The notes under the pieces are model-generated. The model saw nothing but the letters and a program-made list of their open reading frames with translations. It did no database searches and was not told the origin of the DNA. From Imbricaverruca yamaguchii (lineage: Eukaryota > Arthropoda > Thecostraca > Neoverrucidae), in the NCBI GenBank assembly GCA_034440575.1, contig JAOTOL010001506.1, forward strand, positions 806,501 through 870,500: DNA of 64,000 bases, read 5' to 3'. Both the position numbers and the translations under genes were made by a program. How positions within the stretch are numbered: the stretch's first letter is position 1; each line of letters opens with the position of its first letter. Shown in pieces: positions 52,045 to 63,611 of the stretch.

Positions 52045-52430
52045 CAGGGGATCCTGTCTCTTGTCCCACCCCCGATGGTCCGCCGCCGTGTCAGGAAGGG
52101 ACTGTGGGCCTGGACACTGCCATAAGCGGTGACTTGTTCCATATTTCCTATGCCTGGCTGATTAGAAGAAGTGCCCAACCATAAATTTAAGGTGGCAGAA
52201 CCCCAGCCTTGCAGAATATCTGAATATTGAATATTGCAGAATATTTCCCTTCTCTTCATGTAAAAGGTCGTCCGATGTGAACAGTGTCTTAATTCACTGT
52301 CGCTTATTAGAAGGACTTCCCACGACGCGCACAGAAAGCTGCCGGCCTCCAGGCTCGAACCGGCTACCTCCGAGCCGGCAAACCGACGCGCTACCAACTG
52401 CGCTACCAACACCGAGTCGCTCGGCCCGCT
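52045..52430 (-). mobile_element. tRNA-derived SINE, family D
   Basis: Minus-strand sense: GTTGGTAGCGCAGTTGGTAG (A-box-like), GCCGGTTCGAGCCTGG (B box), then an unrelated body ending about 52,045 (ACGGCGGCGGACCATCGG). Only one copy is in the window, so its limits are approximate. Confidence 0.55.
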
Positions 52431-52520
52431 TAAGTTAAATAGTGTCGATGGATATGACATGGGTCTAAATAACACCATTTTACACAATAACTAACACATT
52501 CGTGTGAAAGTCTCCTATGA

Positions 52521-53884
52521 TTATCGAAATACCATGAAGCAAGCTTTCAGATGACGTATAATTTGCACCACTCGCGTATACTTGTTAGCCAGAAATGTAC
52601 GCAGAAAAGTACCATTTCTTGCTGTCGTGATAATCTGCTGAACCCAAATCAGCGCCCAGATGACGTCCCCGGCTGCCAATGAACATTGACAGGGGCCGCA
52701 GTAAAGCTTCCTGATGACTTCCTCACTTCTGTATGATACATTCCTATTGATTGCCCCAAGCATTCTCAGTGCCTTCTTCCTGGCTTCCTTGGTCTGTTCT
52801 GGTGCCCCCAATTTTGTGTTTAGAATAACACCTAAATCCTTCTCCTGTTGAGTCACTGATAGCACTTGGCCACCCATCAAGTATGGAGCCTTCATATGCT
52901 GCTTACCTACATGCATGATTCTGCACTTATCAAAATTAAGTTTAATTTGCCATTCTTCGGACCACTTCACAAGTTCGTCTAAGTCTTTTTGCAGCGAGAT
53001 ATGCTCATTTTGACCTGTTATTTCCCTAAAGACTTTCAAATCATCCGCAAATTTCACACTTTACTGCTTATGCCACTTTCAATGTTATTTACAAATATAA
53101 TGAACAGTAGTGGCCCAAGTACTTACCCCTGGGGGACTCCACTAAGAACATTTTGCCATGATGACTTTGTACCATTTAGCATCACTCTTTGCTGTCTACC
53201 TGAAAGCCACAACTCTATCCATTTTAAGATGCTACCTGCAATACCATGGGACTGAAGCTGTATCATTAACCGTTTATGGTGTACCATGTCAAAGGCCTTA
53301 CTAAAGTCAAGATATGCTACATCAACCTGATTTCCCTGATAAAATTGTTCTGTGGCGAAGTTAAAAAAGCCCAAGAGATTTGTGAGACACGATCGTCCTT
53401 TTCTAAACCCATGTTGAGTATCTTGAATCAATTTGTTTCCTTCCAGATAACTAACTATTCTATCCTTGATAATTGATTCGAGTACCTTGCACACTAGGGA
53501 TGTGAGACTTACTGGCCTATAGTTTTCAACTTTCCCTCTTTCTCCTTTCTTGAAAATAGGAACTACATTTGCCCTTTTCCAATCTGTTGGAATTTCATGT
53601 TGTGAAACTGATCTACAAAATATTATACTAAGTGGAAATGCCAGTTCCTATTCAGTTTCCCGCAATACCCTAGCATAAATTTCATCAGGTCCTGCTGCAT
53701 TGTCTGGTTGTATTTTCCTGATACGATTGTAAACAATATCACTATCAATGAAATAAACATCACTTATCAGATCACATGTCACTGAACTATGGTGTATGGT
53801 CGGCAGATTGGTCATATCTTCCAATGTAAACACTGATTTAAACTGCTTGCTGAGCTCCTCAACCATCTCACTATCCCCACCCAA
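52521..53884 (-). pseudogene. CR1-like reverse transcriptase, copy 2
   Basis: Three frames: 53,884-53,648 (NAAGPDEIYARVLRETE), 53,494-53,123 (GFRKGRSCLTNLL, AYLDFSKAFDMVHHKRL with motif A Asp, and SGVPQG) and 53,057 onward (MKFADDLKVF, the FADD motif C). Key acidic residues are present, but shifts and the 3.85-kb insertion make it inactive. Confidence 0.85.
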
Positions 53885-53985
53885 TGTAGTCCCATTTACT
53901 TCCAGTGGACCAATTGTGCTAGATACTTTACTCCTCAGCTTGTAGAAACTAAAGAACTTTTTACTGTCCCCATTACAGTTCCTAG

Positions 53986-54909
53986 CTAAATCCAGTTCTT
54001 TTGCTCGCTTTGCTGCTCTGGTTTTTTGCTTCGCAGTTCTCTAGCTTTTAGATACACCTTTAGATTTACGATATTTGAAGCTTCTTTAAACACTCTAAAT
54101 GTAGCTTTCTTAGCCATAATTGCTTTTATAAAGTCTGGTGTAAGCCATGCTGGCTTTCTTACCTTTCTTTTGCGTCTTTGCTTTTGGGGGACATGTCTAA
54201 TCTGAATTTCCGTCAAGTAAGATATGAACTTTTCCCACATTTCACAGGCATTTAAATGAGAAAATTCTTCTTCCCACCTGATGGCACTTAAAGCCGCTCT
54301 CATGCAGTCAAAGTCTGCTCTGTTGAAATTTGGAACCTTTATCAAATTATCCTTAATGATATCCCCTACATGTGCCTTGAATCTAACTATGTTATGGTCA
54401 CTTCTTCCCAGAGTTTCTCCTACAGTCAAGTCTTGAACCAAGTCACTTAAATCCGAGAATACAAGGTCCAAGAATGAGCCATGCCTGGTAGGTTCTGATA
54501 CAAACTGGTGTAAGTACAGGTCCTCTTCAAGACATTTCCTAAACATTTTGCATGATGGGGAGCCAACACCAACATTTTCATATCCTTTTAGATTAAAGTC
54601 ATCAAGAATAAGGCACTTCCTCCGAAAGTTTCTATTGATTTCCTCACAAATCACCCTATCAAGCTCCAGTTGCTGAGAATGTGACAGGGTTCCTGATCGG
54701 TAGAAAGCGCCAATCCTCAGTGTAGTGCTGTTGCCTTTTCCCACAGTGACATCAAGCCAAATGGACTCCACAGACACATTTTTATCCCCACCTACTACTT
54801 TTTGAGAACTGAATAAGCTATTCACATAGAGCATTACACAACCCCCTTTCACTGCTGGACCCCTATTGCACGAGAACATATTGTATCCTTGGATCTCATA
54901 GTCCTGCAA
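53986..54909 (-). pseudogene. CR1-like endonuclease, copy 2
   Basis: 307 codons of the EEP endonuclease and linker: YRSGTLSHSQQLELDRVI, LILDDFNLKGYENVGVG, a DLVFSD block (about 110-150) and LGRSDHNIVRF, the final catalytic SDH motif. It makes the target nick for insertion. The middle and end are well kept; the first part is in another frame. Confidence 0.85.
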
Positions 54910-55875
54910 GTGATCTTCAAAATACCCTCACTGACCCATGCCTCCGTAATGCAAACAAAATATGGTTCCTCCTCAGCAACATAACACTTGAACTCATCAA
55001 ATTTGGATGGGATACTCTGAGCATTAAACATCATACACTTCACAAATGCTCCATAACCACCTTTGACTTTTTCATGCTGAGTTCCTTTATCACTGGATGA
55101 ATCCTCATACACTTTGCCTAACACATGGACCCCCTTCTTGGAGAAGTACAGGCCATCCCACTGATAGAGGTCCCATGATGCATAAAACCTGCACCACTCG
55201 TCTACAAAGGTGAAACCTAACTCATGACAGAGCTTACCTACCCTGGCGTTGGCTGCCAGTGCCCTAGAGCTCCACTCAGGGGAGGCTCCAGCCCTAGGCA
55301 AAATTGCAGTTACGATGACTCACCTATTGTTACCCTTGAGGGTGGCCAGAAGGGCCCTGTAGCCCTGCAGCAGCTCCTCACTCCTAGCAGGACCTATGTT
55401 ATTTACCCCTACCTGTACTAAACTGGTGATCACTGGTGACCTGTGCCACCACTGGTACCAGGTCCTTCACCTTGGCACCAGGCCTGGTGATGCACCTCAT
55501 GTCCCTCCTACTCTTACAGAATACCTGATCTAAATGTCGCACACGAGAGTCGCCTACAACCAGCACTGATTCCTTACTAATACTATCCTGGGGGCAGTCC
55601 TCCAATGCCTGGAACCTATTCGATGTTAATATGCCTGACCGCTGGGCCGTTGGACTAGGCTTCCTCCCGCTCCTACCACCTACCACTTGCCACTCACTGA
55701 CCCTTTCCTTAGGCTCGCGTCTCCAAATCCTCCACCCGCTGACCTCATGCCACTTCCCCTCCTGTGACCTACCAGAACTGCCCCTTCCCTGTTCACTATT
55801 AACACTCCCCTCTCGAGAAATCCCAGCCACCTCCACAGTAGGGGAAGCTTCAGCTACCTGGTGGCCTGCGACCAC
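54849..55875 (-). pseudogene. CR1-like SGNH esterase domain, fused to endonuclease
   Basis: Two frames. 55,875-55,399 has a charged linker and the first SGNH block (VLVVGDSRVRHLD, the GDS nucleophile motif). 55,301-54,849 has the rest (AANARVGKLCHELGFTFVD; WDGLYFSKKGVHVLG, the Asp-x-x-His-type region) and runs straight into the endonuclease start (KCMMFNAQSIPSKFDEFKC). Esterase domains of this kind are known in ORF1 of CR1-group LINEs; their role is unsettled. A shift near 55,400 breaks it. Confidence 0.7.
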
Positions 55876-56010
55876 CTGGGCATATGATGTCCCTGCTACG
55901 GAGTGACCCCTTGTTGCTTTTTCTTGCCTACTCCGTGCAAGAAGGGCAGCCTTGAGCTTGGAAAGCTCTGCCTTAAGGGTCCTAATCCTCTCCCTCTAGT
56001 GCTTGCATCC

Positions 56011-57080
56011 TGGTCGAAACTATTCTACAGGCTGCAGCTTATGCCTAGATTTAGATTTAAATTAACTCGCTAAACAACCGGCAAGAAATTGCCAACTATT
56101 ATTCACTATAAATCGCAACCTCCTATACTGTCACTTAATTATCTAAGTACCTCAAGAATATCAACACACTAACAGAAACAATTGTTTTCTTTTTTGTTTT
56201 TGTTTTGTTTTAAATAAATTACATGTATAATGTAATTGTCTTCTAGACAACTAGACAACTATATGAATATCACTTTTGATGTCACTTATGGCTAGACAGA
56301 AATATGAAGAGTCACACGGCACTTATGAATACCACGAACTTAGTACCAGTTAAACTCTATCTTAAACTTAAATACCAAACACACTATGCACCAGAAAAAT
56401 AAATAAAGTATGTTAGGAAAGTATTAGTGTTTTCTAATGTACTTATGAGATCTACACACTTGTAATATTTCCAATTGAAAAATAAACTAAATGCTAAAAT
56501 ACTCCAAAATTGAAGAAGCCCATATACCTCTACAATTACCCGGTATATTGAGATATACCTAGTGTAATTGAAGCTAACTATTTAAATCCTAACCTAAACT
56601 TTTATCGCCAAAAAGACCAAAACTTATTCCTCTACACTACAGAAATCGAAGCCACGAGGCCGCGCCTAAAAACAAGATGGCGCTCGGCAGCCTCGCTAGG
56701 TTGGTATAGTATAATGTGCATAATGTGCGTGCTACGAAAGTGCTTATCAGATAAAAACTAATGAAATATAATCACATAAGTAATTGCTAAACACCTATCC
56801 ACAGCTTAGACTAGTGTACTGCCCTGTTCTGCAACGACTTGCTGTAGGAAGAAGGAATAATGGATAAAGAAACAAGCAGGCATGACACAATCATGTATTC
56901 AATGAGAAAAAAAAGAAACAAAAACCCACTAGATTTTCATAGCCAACAAGAGAAGCCGTCACTTGTTACCTAGTTTCTTGTGTTTGTTTGGGGGGCTAAT
57001 TTGTACTGTTAGCCCCCACATATTTGATTGGGGGGGGGGTTAAGGCCTCTTTTGCCCCCCCCCCCCTGGATCCGCCAGTG
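56011..57080. other. AT-rich intergenic, no gene recognised
   Basis: Nothing coding. Ends in a poly-G and poly-C pair (57,031-57,066) and a GGATCCGCCAGTGGG motif. Confidence 0.4.
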
Positions 57081-57084
57081 GGTT

Positions 57085-57250
57085 TACATCAGACAAGTGG
57101 CATTAGACAGATGGAGCGTGCTCCCGGTACGGTACGTTTGACATCAGACAAGTGACATTAGACAGATGGAGCCTGCTCCGGGCACGATACGGTTGACATC
57201 AGACAAGTGGCCTGAGGCAGATGGAGCGTGCTTCCGACAGGGTATGCACG
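57085..57250 (+). repeat. Tandem repeat, unit about 55 bp, 3 copies
   Basis: ACATCAGACAAGTG...CAGATGGAGCSTGCT repeated at about 57,085, 57,141 and 57,196. Confidence 0.8.
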
Positions 57251-58310
57251 GCCCGAATGGGTTTCGTAGGCCATGTCTGCTCCCACGCCACCTGGACGTC
57301 AGACCCATCTCAGAGGAACGTCTCCCGACTGCCACCTTCATCACGTCAGGGTGAGGTCAGGTGGCTGGCACCAGCCCTGAAGCCAAACGTGGTGGGCTGG
57401 TGGCACGAGCCCTCTCATCGGGAGCGTCTAACTTTGTCTGGCAGCCATGACTCATCGGCGCCCCTCTTCTGTCCGACCGGAGGGGAGATGTGCTCCCGTG
57501 CAGTGTCCCCCTCCCGATTCCCCCAACAATGAGTGGCCAGAACCCGAAGGTCTGTCGCGCCAATCGTGGTGAGCTGACGCTCATAACTGGGAAGGACATA
57601 AAGTCGTGCCTGTCGTTGCTCTCTTGCTAGCTAAGCAGAATCACCTTAGCTCGCCTTAAAAATTCCATTAGCAACAGTTCACTCGCATAATTTCTACAGT
57701 CAAATAGCACTCTAACAAAATATCATGGGCTCAGACATAACGAAAGAATACAGTTATATCAATCGAAGTTGGTAATTATGTCATAAAGTGCTCAGGCTTA
57801 AAAATAACCACCGGGGATCATCTGGGTTAAGCCTGTAACAGGAAGATACTATAAGTTTGCATACAAAGATAAGAAATTCCCTAATCAGACAGACAGACAG
57901 ACAGACAGACTTTCTTGAGGTCATCCACAATTGACTTGTGGCTATTATGACATCGCGTCAAATAGATAAAACAACAATGCACAAAAGGTAAAAAAGAGGG
58001 TCAAAATCACAGAATACAAGTTAAACTATAAAAAAAAATATATATATATAAAATAACAGCAAGTCGAGCAGTCTATCAGTCCGGCACGGGCGGCACGTCA
58101 AGTAGATACTCCCGTAGGTGGCGACCAAAGATCGACACGGGAAGTCGCGTCAGCTCAGGTGGCAGTGAGTATTATCAGTATTATATGTCGGATTATGCAA
58201 GCCCATTTGCACCGCTAAATTAACAGCTAAGTTAACAAGAAAATAAATTTCCTCCGATGATGTCCGAGGCGAAATGTTTGCGATGTCCTCTATGTAGGTC
58301 TCTTATTTCT
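57251..58310. other. Intergenic, no gene recognised
   Basis: GC-richer to about 57,600 with overlapping unremarkable frames, then AT-rich. (CAGA)n at 57,888-57,910; a short A/TA run at 58,030. Confidence 0.4.
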
Positions 58311-59460
58311 GTATTTATTTATTTATTTCACAATACATGCCCTCCACGCGGAGTGGCTATTATGGACAGTCTGTCTATAACTCACATGGATTTACAAAGA
58401 AACGATAGATTTGTGGTCAATAGTGGAAGCAGATGCGCAACAAACATTCGTACACCAACATAATACAGCACCCATATCGCTAGCTGCACTACACACACCA
58501 TGCTTGCAACACGAGCTACAACCAAGTAGTTTATAGAAGCGATAGGAAATCGATGGCCTAAAGGTGAGTTCATAGTGTACACACATTCATTGTGCAACTT
58601 TTTTTTGTGGCCAGTGTTCGTGGAGATAAGCTAGTGCATGTTTCTTCAAGTTAGACAAAAACTTTTTTTTGATGTTTTTGTTTCAGTTGGAAGTTTTTTT
58701 TATAGTGGAAGACAGACGAGTAGAAAAATATCTTGTGGCCAGCCTCCCTACGTATGCCTGGCAGGTGCAGATGGTCGTCTGCACGTGTGTGACGGTTTCG
58801 CAGGGCAGAGTTTGCAGTTATTTCACCGGCAATGTGCGTTGGCTCACCCGTCAGAATGATCTCGTTGAGCAAAGTAAAGCAGTGAAGTAGACACAGATCA
58901 GCTGAGGTGAGGAGACCCAACTCGTTACGGGCATCAGAAATATCATCAACTTTCCGTAGACCTGACACGACTCTAGTGGTCAAAGTAATGATATTTTCCA
59001 GTCTGTGGATGTTTGCTGCCGACCCATTCCCGTAAACAGATATGCAGTCGCGGATATTTGATATAACCAGGCTATTGACTATGGTGAAGAGGGTACTGGT
59101 GGGCAGATGGTGATGCAGATGGCTCAGGGCCAGAAGGAATCCAGTGCATTTGCGGACCACAACCGCAACATGGGAATCCCACATGTGGCGATCAAATGTC
59201 GCCCAAGGTTCTTACACGAATAGCTCTCATCTATCACGGCGTCCCTAAAGTACACTTGCATCGGGGTAATATTACGAAGATTTTGACGCGATCCAAACTT
59301 AAGAAGCTGAGATTTCGTCGGGTTCACCTTCAAACCGTTATCTAGGAAGTAGTAGAGTTCGTTCAGACATGTCTCCATTTGACTTATCAGATTTGGGAGA
59401 TCATATTTGCGACCGGAGATGAGGATCTGGGTGTCGTCTGTGAACTCTGCATGTGTCAAG
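58311..59460 (-). mobile_element. 5'-truncated non-LTR LINE with (AAAT)n tail
   Basis: Minus strand. RT palm from FTDDTQILISG (motif C) through VNPTKSQLLKFGSRQNLRN, then, after a frameshift near 59,195, RKCTGFLLALSHLHHHLP, ISNIRDCISVYGNGSA and RVVSGLRKVDDISDARNELG to 58,651. The 3' untranslated part ends with AAATAAAT repeats (58,311-58,329). Its 3' end is shared with 42,573-42,727. This RT type is familiar from arthropod LINEs. Confidence 0.8.
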
Positions 59461-60520
59461 ATAGGATGTTACGTTCCCGCTCCTTTTGTATCAATATAGT
59501 TGATTGTTGAAACTAATAGTAACCCGAATGAATAAGTGCGTGCTATAATTCAGATGATGTCAATTTTCTTCAATTATGTGAAGCTTGTATCTCGATAGTT
59601 TATGTTGTATTCTCAATCTTGGTTCGTTGAAGGCTTCACTAGACCAGCCGAAGTACAACACTTTTGAAATATACATCTTTACAATGAAATGAAGTTGGAG
59701 AATCGTTCAAAAACGAAGGATTCACCTAAACACAATTATTTCCAAGAACAAGGTATGGTACCTGTTCGCATATTATGGCCAAGATATAGATGCTACGTAG
59801 GATCTACCTAACATACTTCCTGTCACGAATGTAGACTTTTCTGGTAGAATTGATCTTAATTTCTTGGTTTTTGAAAATGAAGAATCAGAAATCCCCAACT
59901 AATGATATTAATGTATGACCTGCAAGAGTCGCCAAAAGCTGTCATCTGCTGAGGGATCTCGCCCACAGGACCAGATAAAATTTGCCGCCATATCCTGAAA
60001 TTTGTATACCTAAATTATAATATTACATGTTGCTATTAGGTCAGGCTGAGTACTAAAAACATCCATAGAGAAACTCACCGCTGCCCATAGTGCTCCGACT
60101 GCACACGCACATGTGTAGTCCGGCCGGAGGTGGGAAAATCAGACCCGTCTCGAGCTATGTTGCAAACGCTGAATCTTGTATATCGAATGTATACTCCCTG
60201 CAGTAGTTGGATGTGTGAGAAAACCTAAGCAACGGTAATATGAATGTGCTTTATGTGGGGTGGGCGTTCTAAAATTAGGAGGGGACAGCCGATTTCGGGA
60301 CAAGCCAGCATTCTTCTTCTCATAAAATAACTGTGTGAGTATGCTGCGTGTTCTTGCAACTCTACAGGACACCCAATCCCCAGTAATCACTGAATTACAA
60401 AATTTCACCTGCGTCAAGGTTGGCCAAGTAAAAAGAAGCGGATACCTCTATTGTTTGCAAACTAATAATGCATGGGACATGGCTGTAGAGCAAACTTGGC
60501 CATAACGTCCACACGCAGGG
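59461..60520. other. Intergenic, no gene recognised
   Basis: AT-rich; no family features. Confidence 0.4.
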
Positions 60521-60524
60521 TAAA

Positions 60525-61695
60525 GCAGCAGGTGGTTCCATTGTGGAGTGCCGGGTCGACACTCGGTGAGGCAGCAGGTGGCTCCATTGTGGAGTGCCAG
60601 ACCGACACTCGGTGAGGCAGCAGGTGGCTCCATTGTGGAGTGCCGGGTCGACACTCGGTGAGGCAGCAGGTGGCTCCATTGTGGAGTGCCAGGCCGACAC
60701 TTGGTGAGGCAGCAGGTGGCTCCATTGTGGAGTGCCGGGTCGACACTCGGTGAGGCAGCAGGTGGCTCCATTGTGGAGTGCCAGGCCGACACTTGGTGAG
60801 GCAGCAGGTGGCTCCATTGTGGAGTGCCGGGCCGACACTCGGTGAGGCAGCAGGTGGCTCCATTGTGGAGTACCAGGCCGACACTTGGTGAGGCAGCAGG
60901 TGGCTCCATTGTGGAGTGCCGGGTCGACACTCGGTGAGGCAGCAGGTGGCTCCATTGTGGAGTGCCGGGTCGACACTCGGTGAGGCAGCAGGTGGCTCCA
61001 TTGTGGAGTACCAGGCCGACACTTGGTGAGGCAGCAGGTGACTCCATTGTGGAGTGCCAGACCGACACTCGGTGAGGCAGCAGGTGGCTCCATTGTGGAG
61101 TGCCAGACCGACACTCGGTGCGGCACTAGGTGACTCCATTGTGGAGTGCCGGGTCGACACTTGGTGCGGCACTAGGTGGCTCCATTGTGGAGTGCCGGGT
61201 CGACACTCGGTGCGGCACTAGGTGGCTCCATTGTGGAGTGCCAGACCGACACTTGGTGCGGCACTAGGTGACTCCATTGTGGAGTGCCGGGTCGACACTC
61301 GGTGAGGCAGCAGGTGACTCCATTGTGGAGTGCCAGACCGACACTCGGTGCGGCACTAGGTGGCTCCATTGTGGAGTGCCGGGTCGACACTCGGTGCGGC
61401 ACTAGGTGGCTCCATTGTGGAGTGCCAGACCGACACTTGGTGCGGCACTAGGTGACTCCATTGTGGAGTGCCGGGTCGACACTCGGTGAGGCAGCAGGTG
61501 GCTCCATTGTGGAGTGCCAGGCTGACACTCGGTGAGGCAGCAGGTGGCTCCATTGTGGAGTGCCGGGTCGACACTCGGTGAGGCAGCAGGTGGCTCCATT
61601 GTGGAGTGCCAGGCTGACACTCGGTGAGGCAGCAGGTGGCTCCATTGTGGAGTGCCAGGCCGACACTCGGTGAGGCAGCAGGTGGCTCCATTATA
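60525..61695 (+). repeat. 46-bp minisatellite, about 25 units
   Basis: Unit CAGCAGGTGGCTCCATTGTG-GAGTGCCGGGTCGACACTCGGTGAGG. Two subtypes differ at GAGGCAGCAGG versus GCGGCACTAGG and occur in blocks. The CCGGGTC, CCAGGCC and CCAGACC variants alternate, giving a partly dimeric order. 46 is not a multiple of three, yet all three minus-strand frames are open, so long frames are artefacts of the unit. Confidence 0.95.
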
Positions 61696-61699
61696 GAGT

Positions 61700-63160
61700 G
61701 TTGGGCCGAAGTTCGGTCTGGTCTGGATTCTGCTTCTCGTCTAATGCCGTCTTGTATGCATGAATGCATTAGCCTATGAACTGAAATACATAATCCGATA
61801 TTTATGTGCATTGCGCCTGCAATAATGCAAACGACACCACTTTCTTCACATAATTCCCACAGGAAGGCAAAGCAGGTCAACAAGCAAATAATTATACAGG
61901 AATGAGATAACTGAAAATAAGCGAGGTGTTCTAGATACCTTATGCAGTAACGTCGCGATGTAAAAGCAGCTGTCCAATAATTAGTTGACCGCAATATCTT
62001 TTCAATTTTTGGACATCTACCGAAAGTTTCTAAATTTAGACCTCTACTTCGATTGCCTGCTCGTGGCCTCCCTAGGCTAGGCCTCGTAGCCTCGCTAGCT
62101 GACTTCAGGACACCATTCCGCTGTTTTCGCCCGCTGGCCCAGCATCGCCGGCCTCGCCCAACTTGGCGGACTGTTCATTCATAGACACTGGATATGTGAC
62201 ATCACCATAATGAGCTAATACGATGCGTCACCGAAAGGGAAGGCGGTTCTCGTTACCACCTCTGCTGGTTGGCTTCGTTCTTTTGCATGGATGTATGACA
62301 AGTACAGAACAGACCCATCCACCAATGGCAGCTTTTATCTGAGATCCTACACTTTCGCTGCACCAATTCTCTATAGAGAATTACATATAGATATGTAATT
62401 AAGGGGCATTTGCCAATGGGTTTGACCCACTCTGGGCCAAACCCATTGGCAAATGACCCTCCTTGTCCAGTACCCACTGCCCTCCCCGTCCAGTAGTCAC
62501 TGCTGCTCCCTGTCGAGAAGCTACTCCCCTTCCGTGACTCAGACCGCTGGTGAGGTTCCCGTAGTAAACATAGAAATATATGCTCAACTGCCAGCTCAGA
62601 AACAGAAACAACTGCCAGCTCAACTCCCCGTGCTTTCTCTGAAATGTAGTGTGATAATTGTACACGCATTGGTGTGCAACGAAACTGAACGTGGTTGGTG
62701 ATTTTAGCAAAACAATATCTAGTCGTTGAATGCACATCTTCCCATATCGTTCCCATGCAGTTGACTTGAGAGCTAATTTTCACCAATCGCTTTGTGATCG
62801 GTTTTTCGTAGCGTGCCGTTGATAATAGAGAGAATGAAACATCCTCCGTGTCTTCGGAAGTAACAGATGTACCATGAAGCCCAATGACATTCCAAAGCCA
62901 ATTCAATTAACCCTAGTAAATAGCACACGAATAGCATCCGGTCAAACAGGGGATCGGTCAGGTACGACTGAATAGACTAACGCTCGCCATTTTCAGCAAT
63001 TATTGAGTTAGCGGCAACCTCTTAATCAATGGACGCACACGGAAAATGGGAAACTTTCAAAAAAACGTTGGATATATCTCAAATATCTTACTTGCACCTG
63101 CCGGTCACGACAAATGGTGGACATGTCAATGACCTGTGGTGAGAAGTAAGGTTGTGGATT
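61700..63160. other. Intergenic, no gene recognised
   Basis: Contains the perfect inverted repeat at 62,407-62,455. The 217-codon frame 62,253-62,906 (minus) crosses that repeat and shows no family. Confidence 0.4.
62407..62455. repeat. Perfect 18-bp inverted repeat
   Basis: CATTTGCCAATGGGTTTG (62,407-62,424), 13-nt loop, exact complement at 62,438-62,455. Could form a strong hairpin. Confidence 0.95.
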
Positions 63161-63161
63161 C

Positions 63162-63220
63162 ATGGGCGCTAAATGATCACGTTTTGGTCGAAGCGGCCTT
63201 AAACTCAAATAACTAACTAG
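63162..63220 (+). mobile_element. Hairpin-only insertion 4 (59 bp)
   Basis: Plus-strand sense: GGGCGCTAAATGATC...GGCC and tail CTCAAATAACTAACTAG. Flanked by the 12-bp duplication GGTTGTGGATTC (63,150-63,161 and 63,221-63,232). Its stem is more diverged than in the other three. Confidence 0.75.
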
Positions 63221-63224
63221 GGTT

Positions 63225-63509
63225 GTGGATTCGAAACCCAATAGCCACCAATGCTATCAATTCCCGGTGACGCAGTTGATATCGCATGTCTCTGTCACCG
63301 TGTACTCTGTTGACTTTGTAAAAGATGGATGAAGCCAAGCAAGTCCAAGGTTTAAGTTCAGGTGAACCTAGAGGTTAACTTTGCAAAGTGAACTTCTCAT
63401 AAGGATGGTGTGTTTTAACAGGCCCGGGTGCGGCACGGGCCCAGGTGCGTGATTCCGCTGGACCCGACGTTAGTTTTCTGGGCTCGCTTCACCTATGGCG
63501 ACTATAAAA

Positions 63510-63515
<6 letters not shown>
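63225..63515. other. Intergenic, no gene recognised
   Basis: Short unremarkable stretch. Confidence 0.35.
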
Positions 63516-63572
<57 letters not shown>

Positions 63573-63611
63573 CACACACACACACACATATACATATATA
63601 TATATATATAT
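63516..63611 (+). repeat. (TA)n-(CA)n-(TA)n microsatellite
   Basis: About 95 bp; the open frames across it are artefacts. Confidence 0.95.

Larger units (their letters stand above)
48850..52698. mobile_element. 3.85-kb insertion inside CR1-like copy 2
   Basis: Bounded by the 9-bp duplication CAGTAAAGC (48,841-48,849 and 52,699-52,707), which falls in the RT codons for LYC of RKLYCAYIRPHLEYC. No matching terminal repeats were seen and no transposase or RT frame runs through it. It holds two SINEs and a dispersed repeat. Confidence 0.6.
52699..56010 (-). mobile_element. CR1-like LINE copy 2, 5' and middle part
   Basis: Minus strand. Coiled-coil-like N-terminal part (KAELSKLKAALLARSRQEK, about 55,985-55,930), SGNH esterase, endonuclease and RT up to the insertion. 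More complete than copy 1. The 5' end beyond 56,010 is uncertain. Confidence 0.85.

Noticed and set aside
60525..61695. CRISPR-like array
   Set aside because: The repeat is continuous without unique spacers, in a eukaryotic genome; it is a minisatellite.
60395..61994. Minus-strand frames of 206-243 codons with HSTMEPPAASPSV-type repeats
   Set aside because: All three minus frames of the 46-bp unit are open; artefact of the repeat.
62253..62906. 217-codon minus-strand frame
   Set aside because: No domain or membrane pattern, irregular composition, and it crosses the perfect inverted repeat; probably chance.
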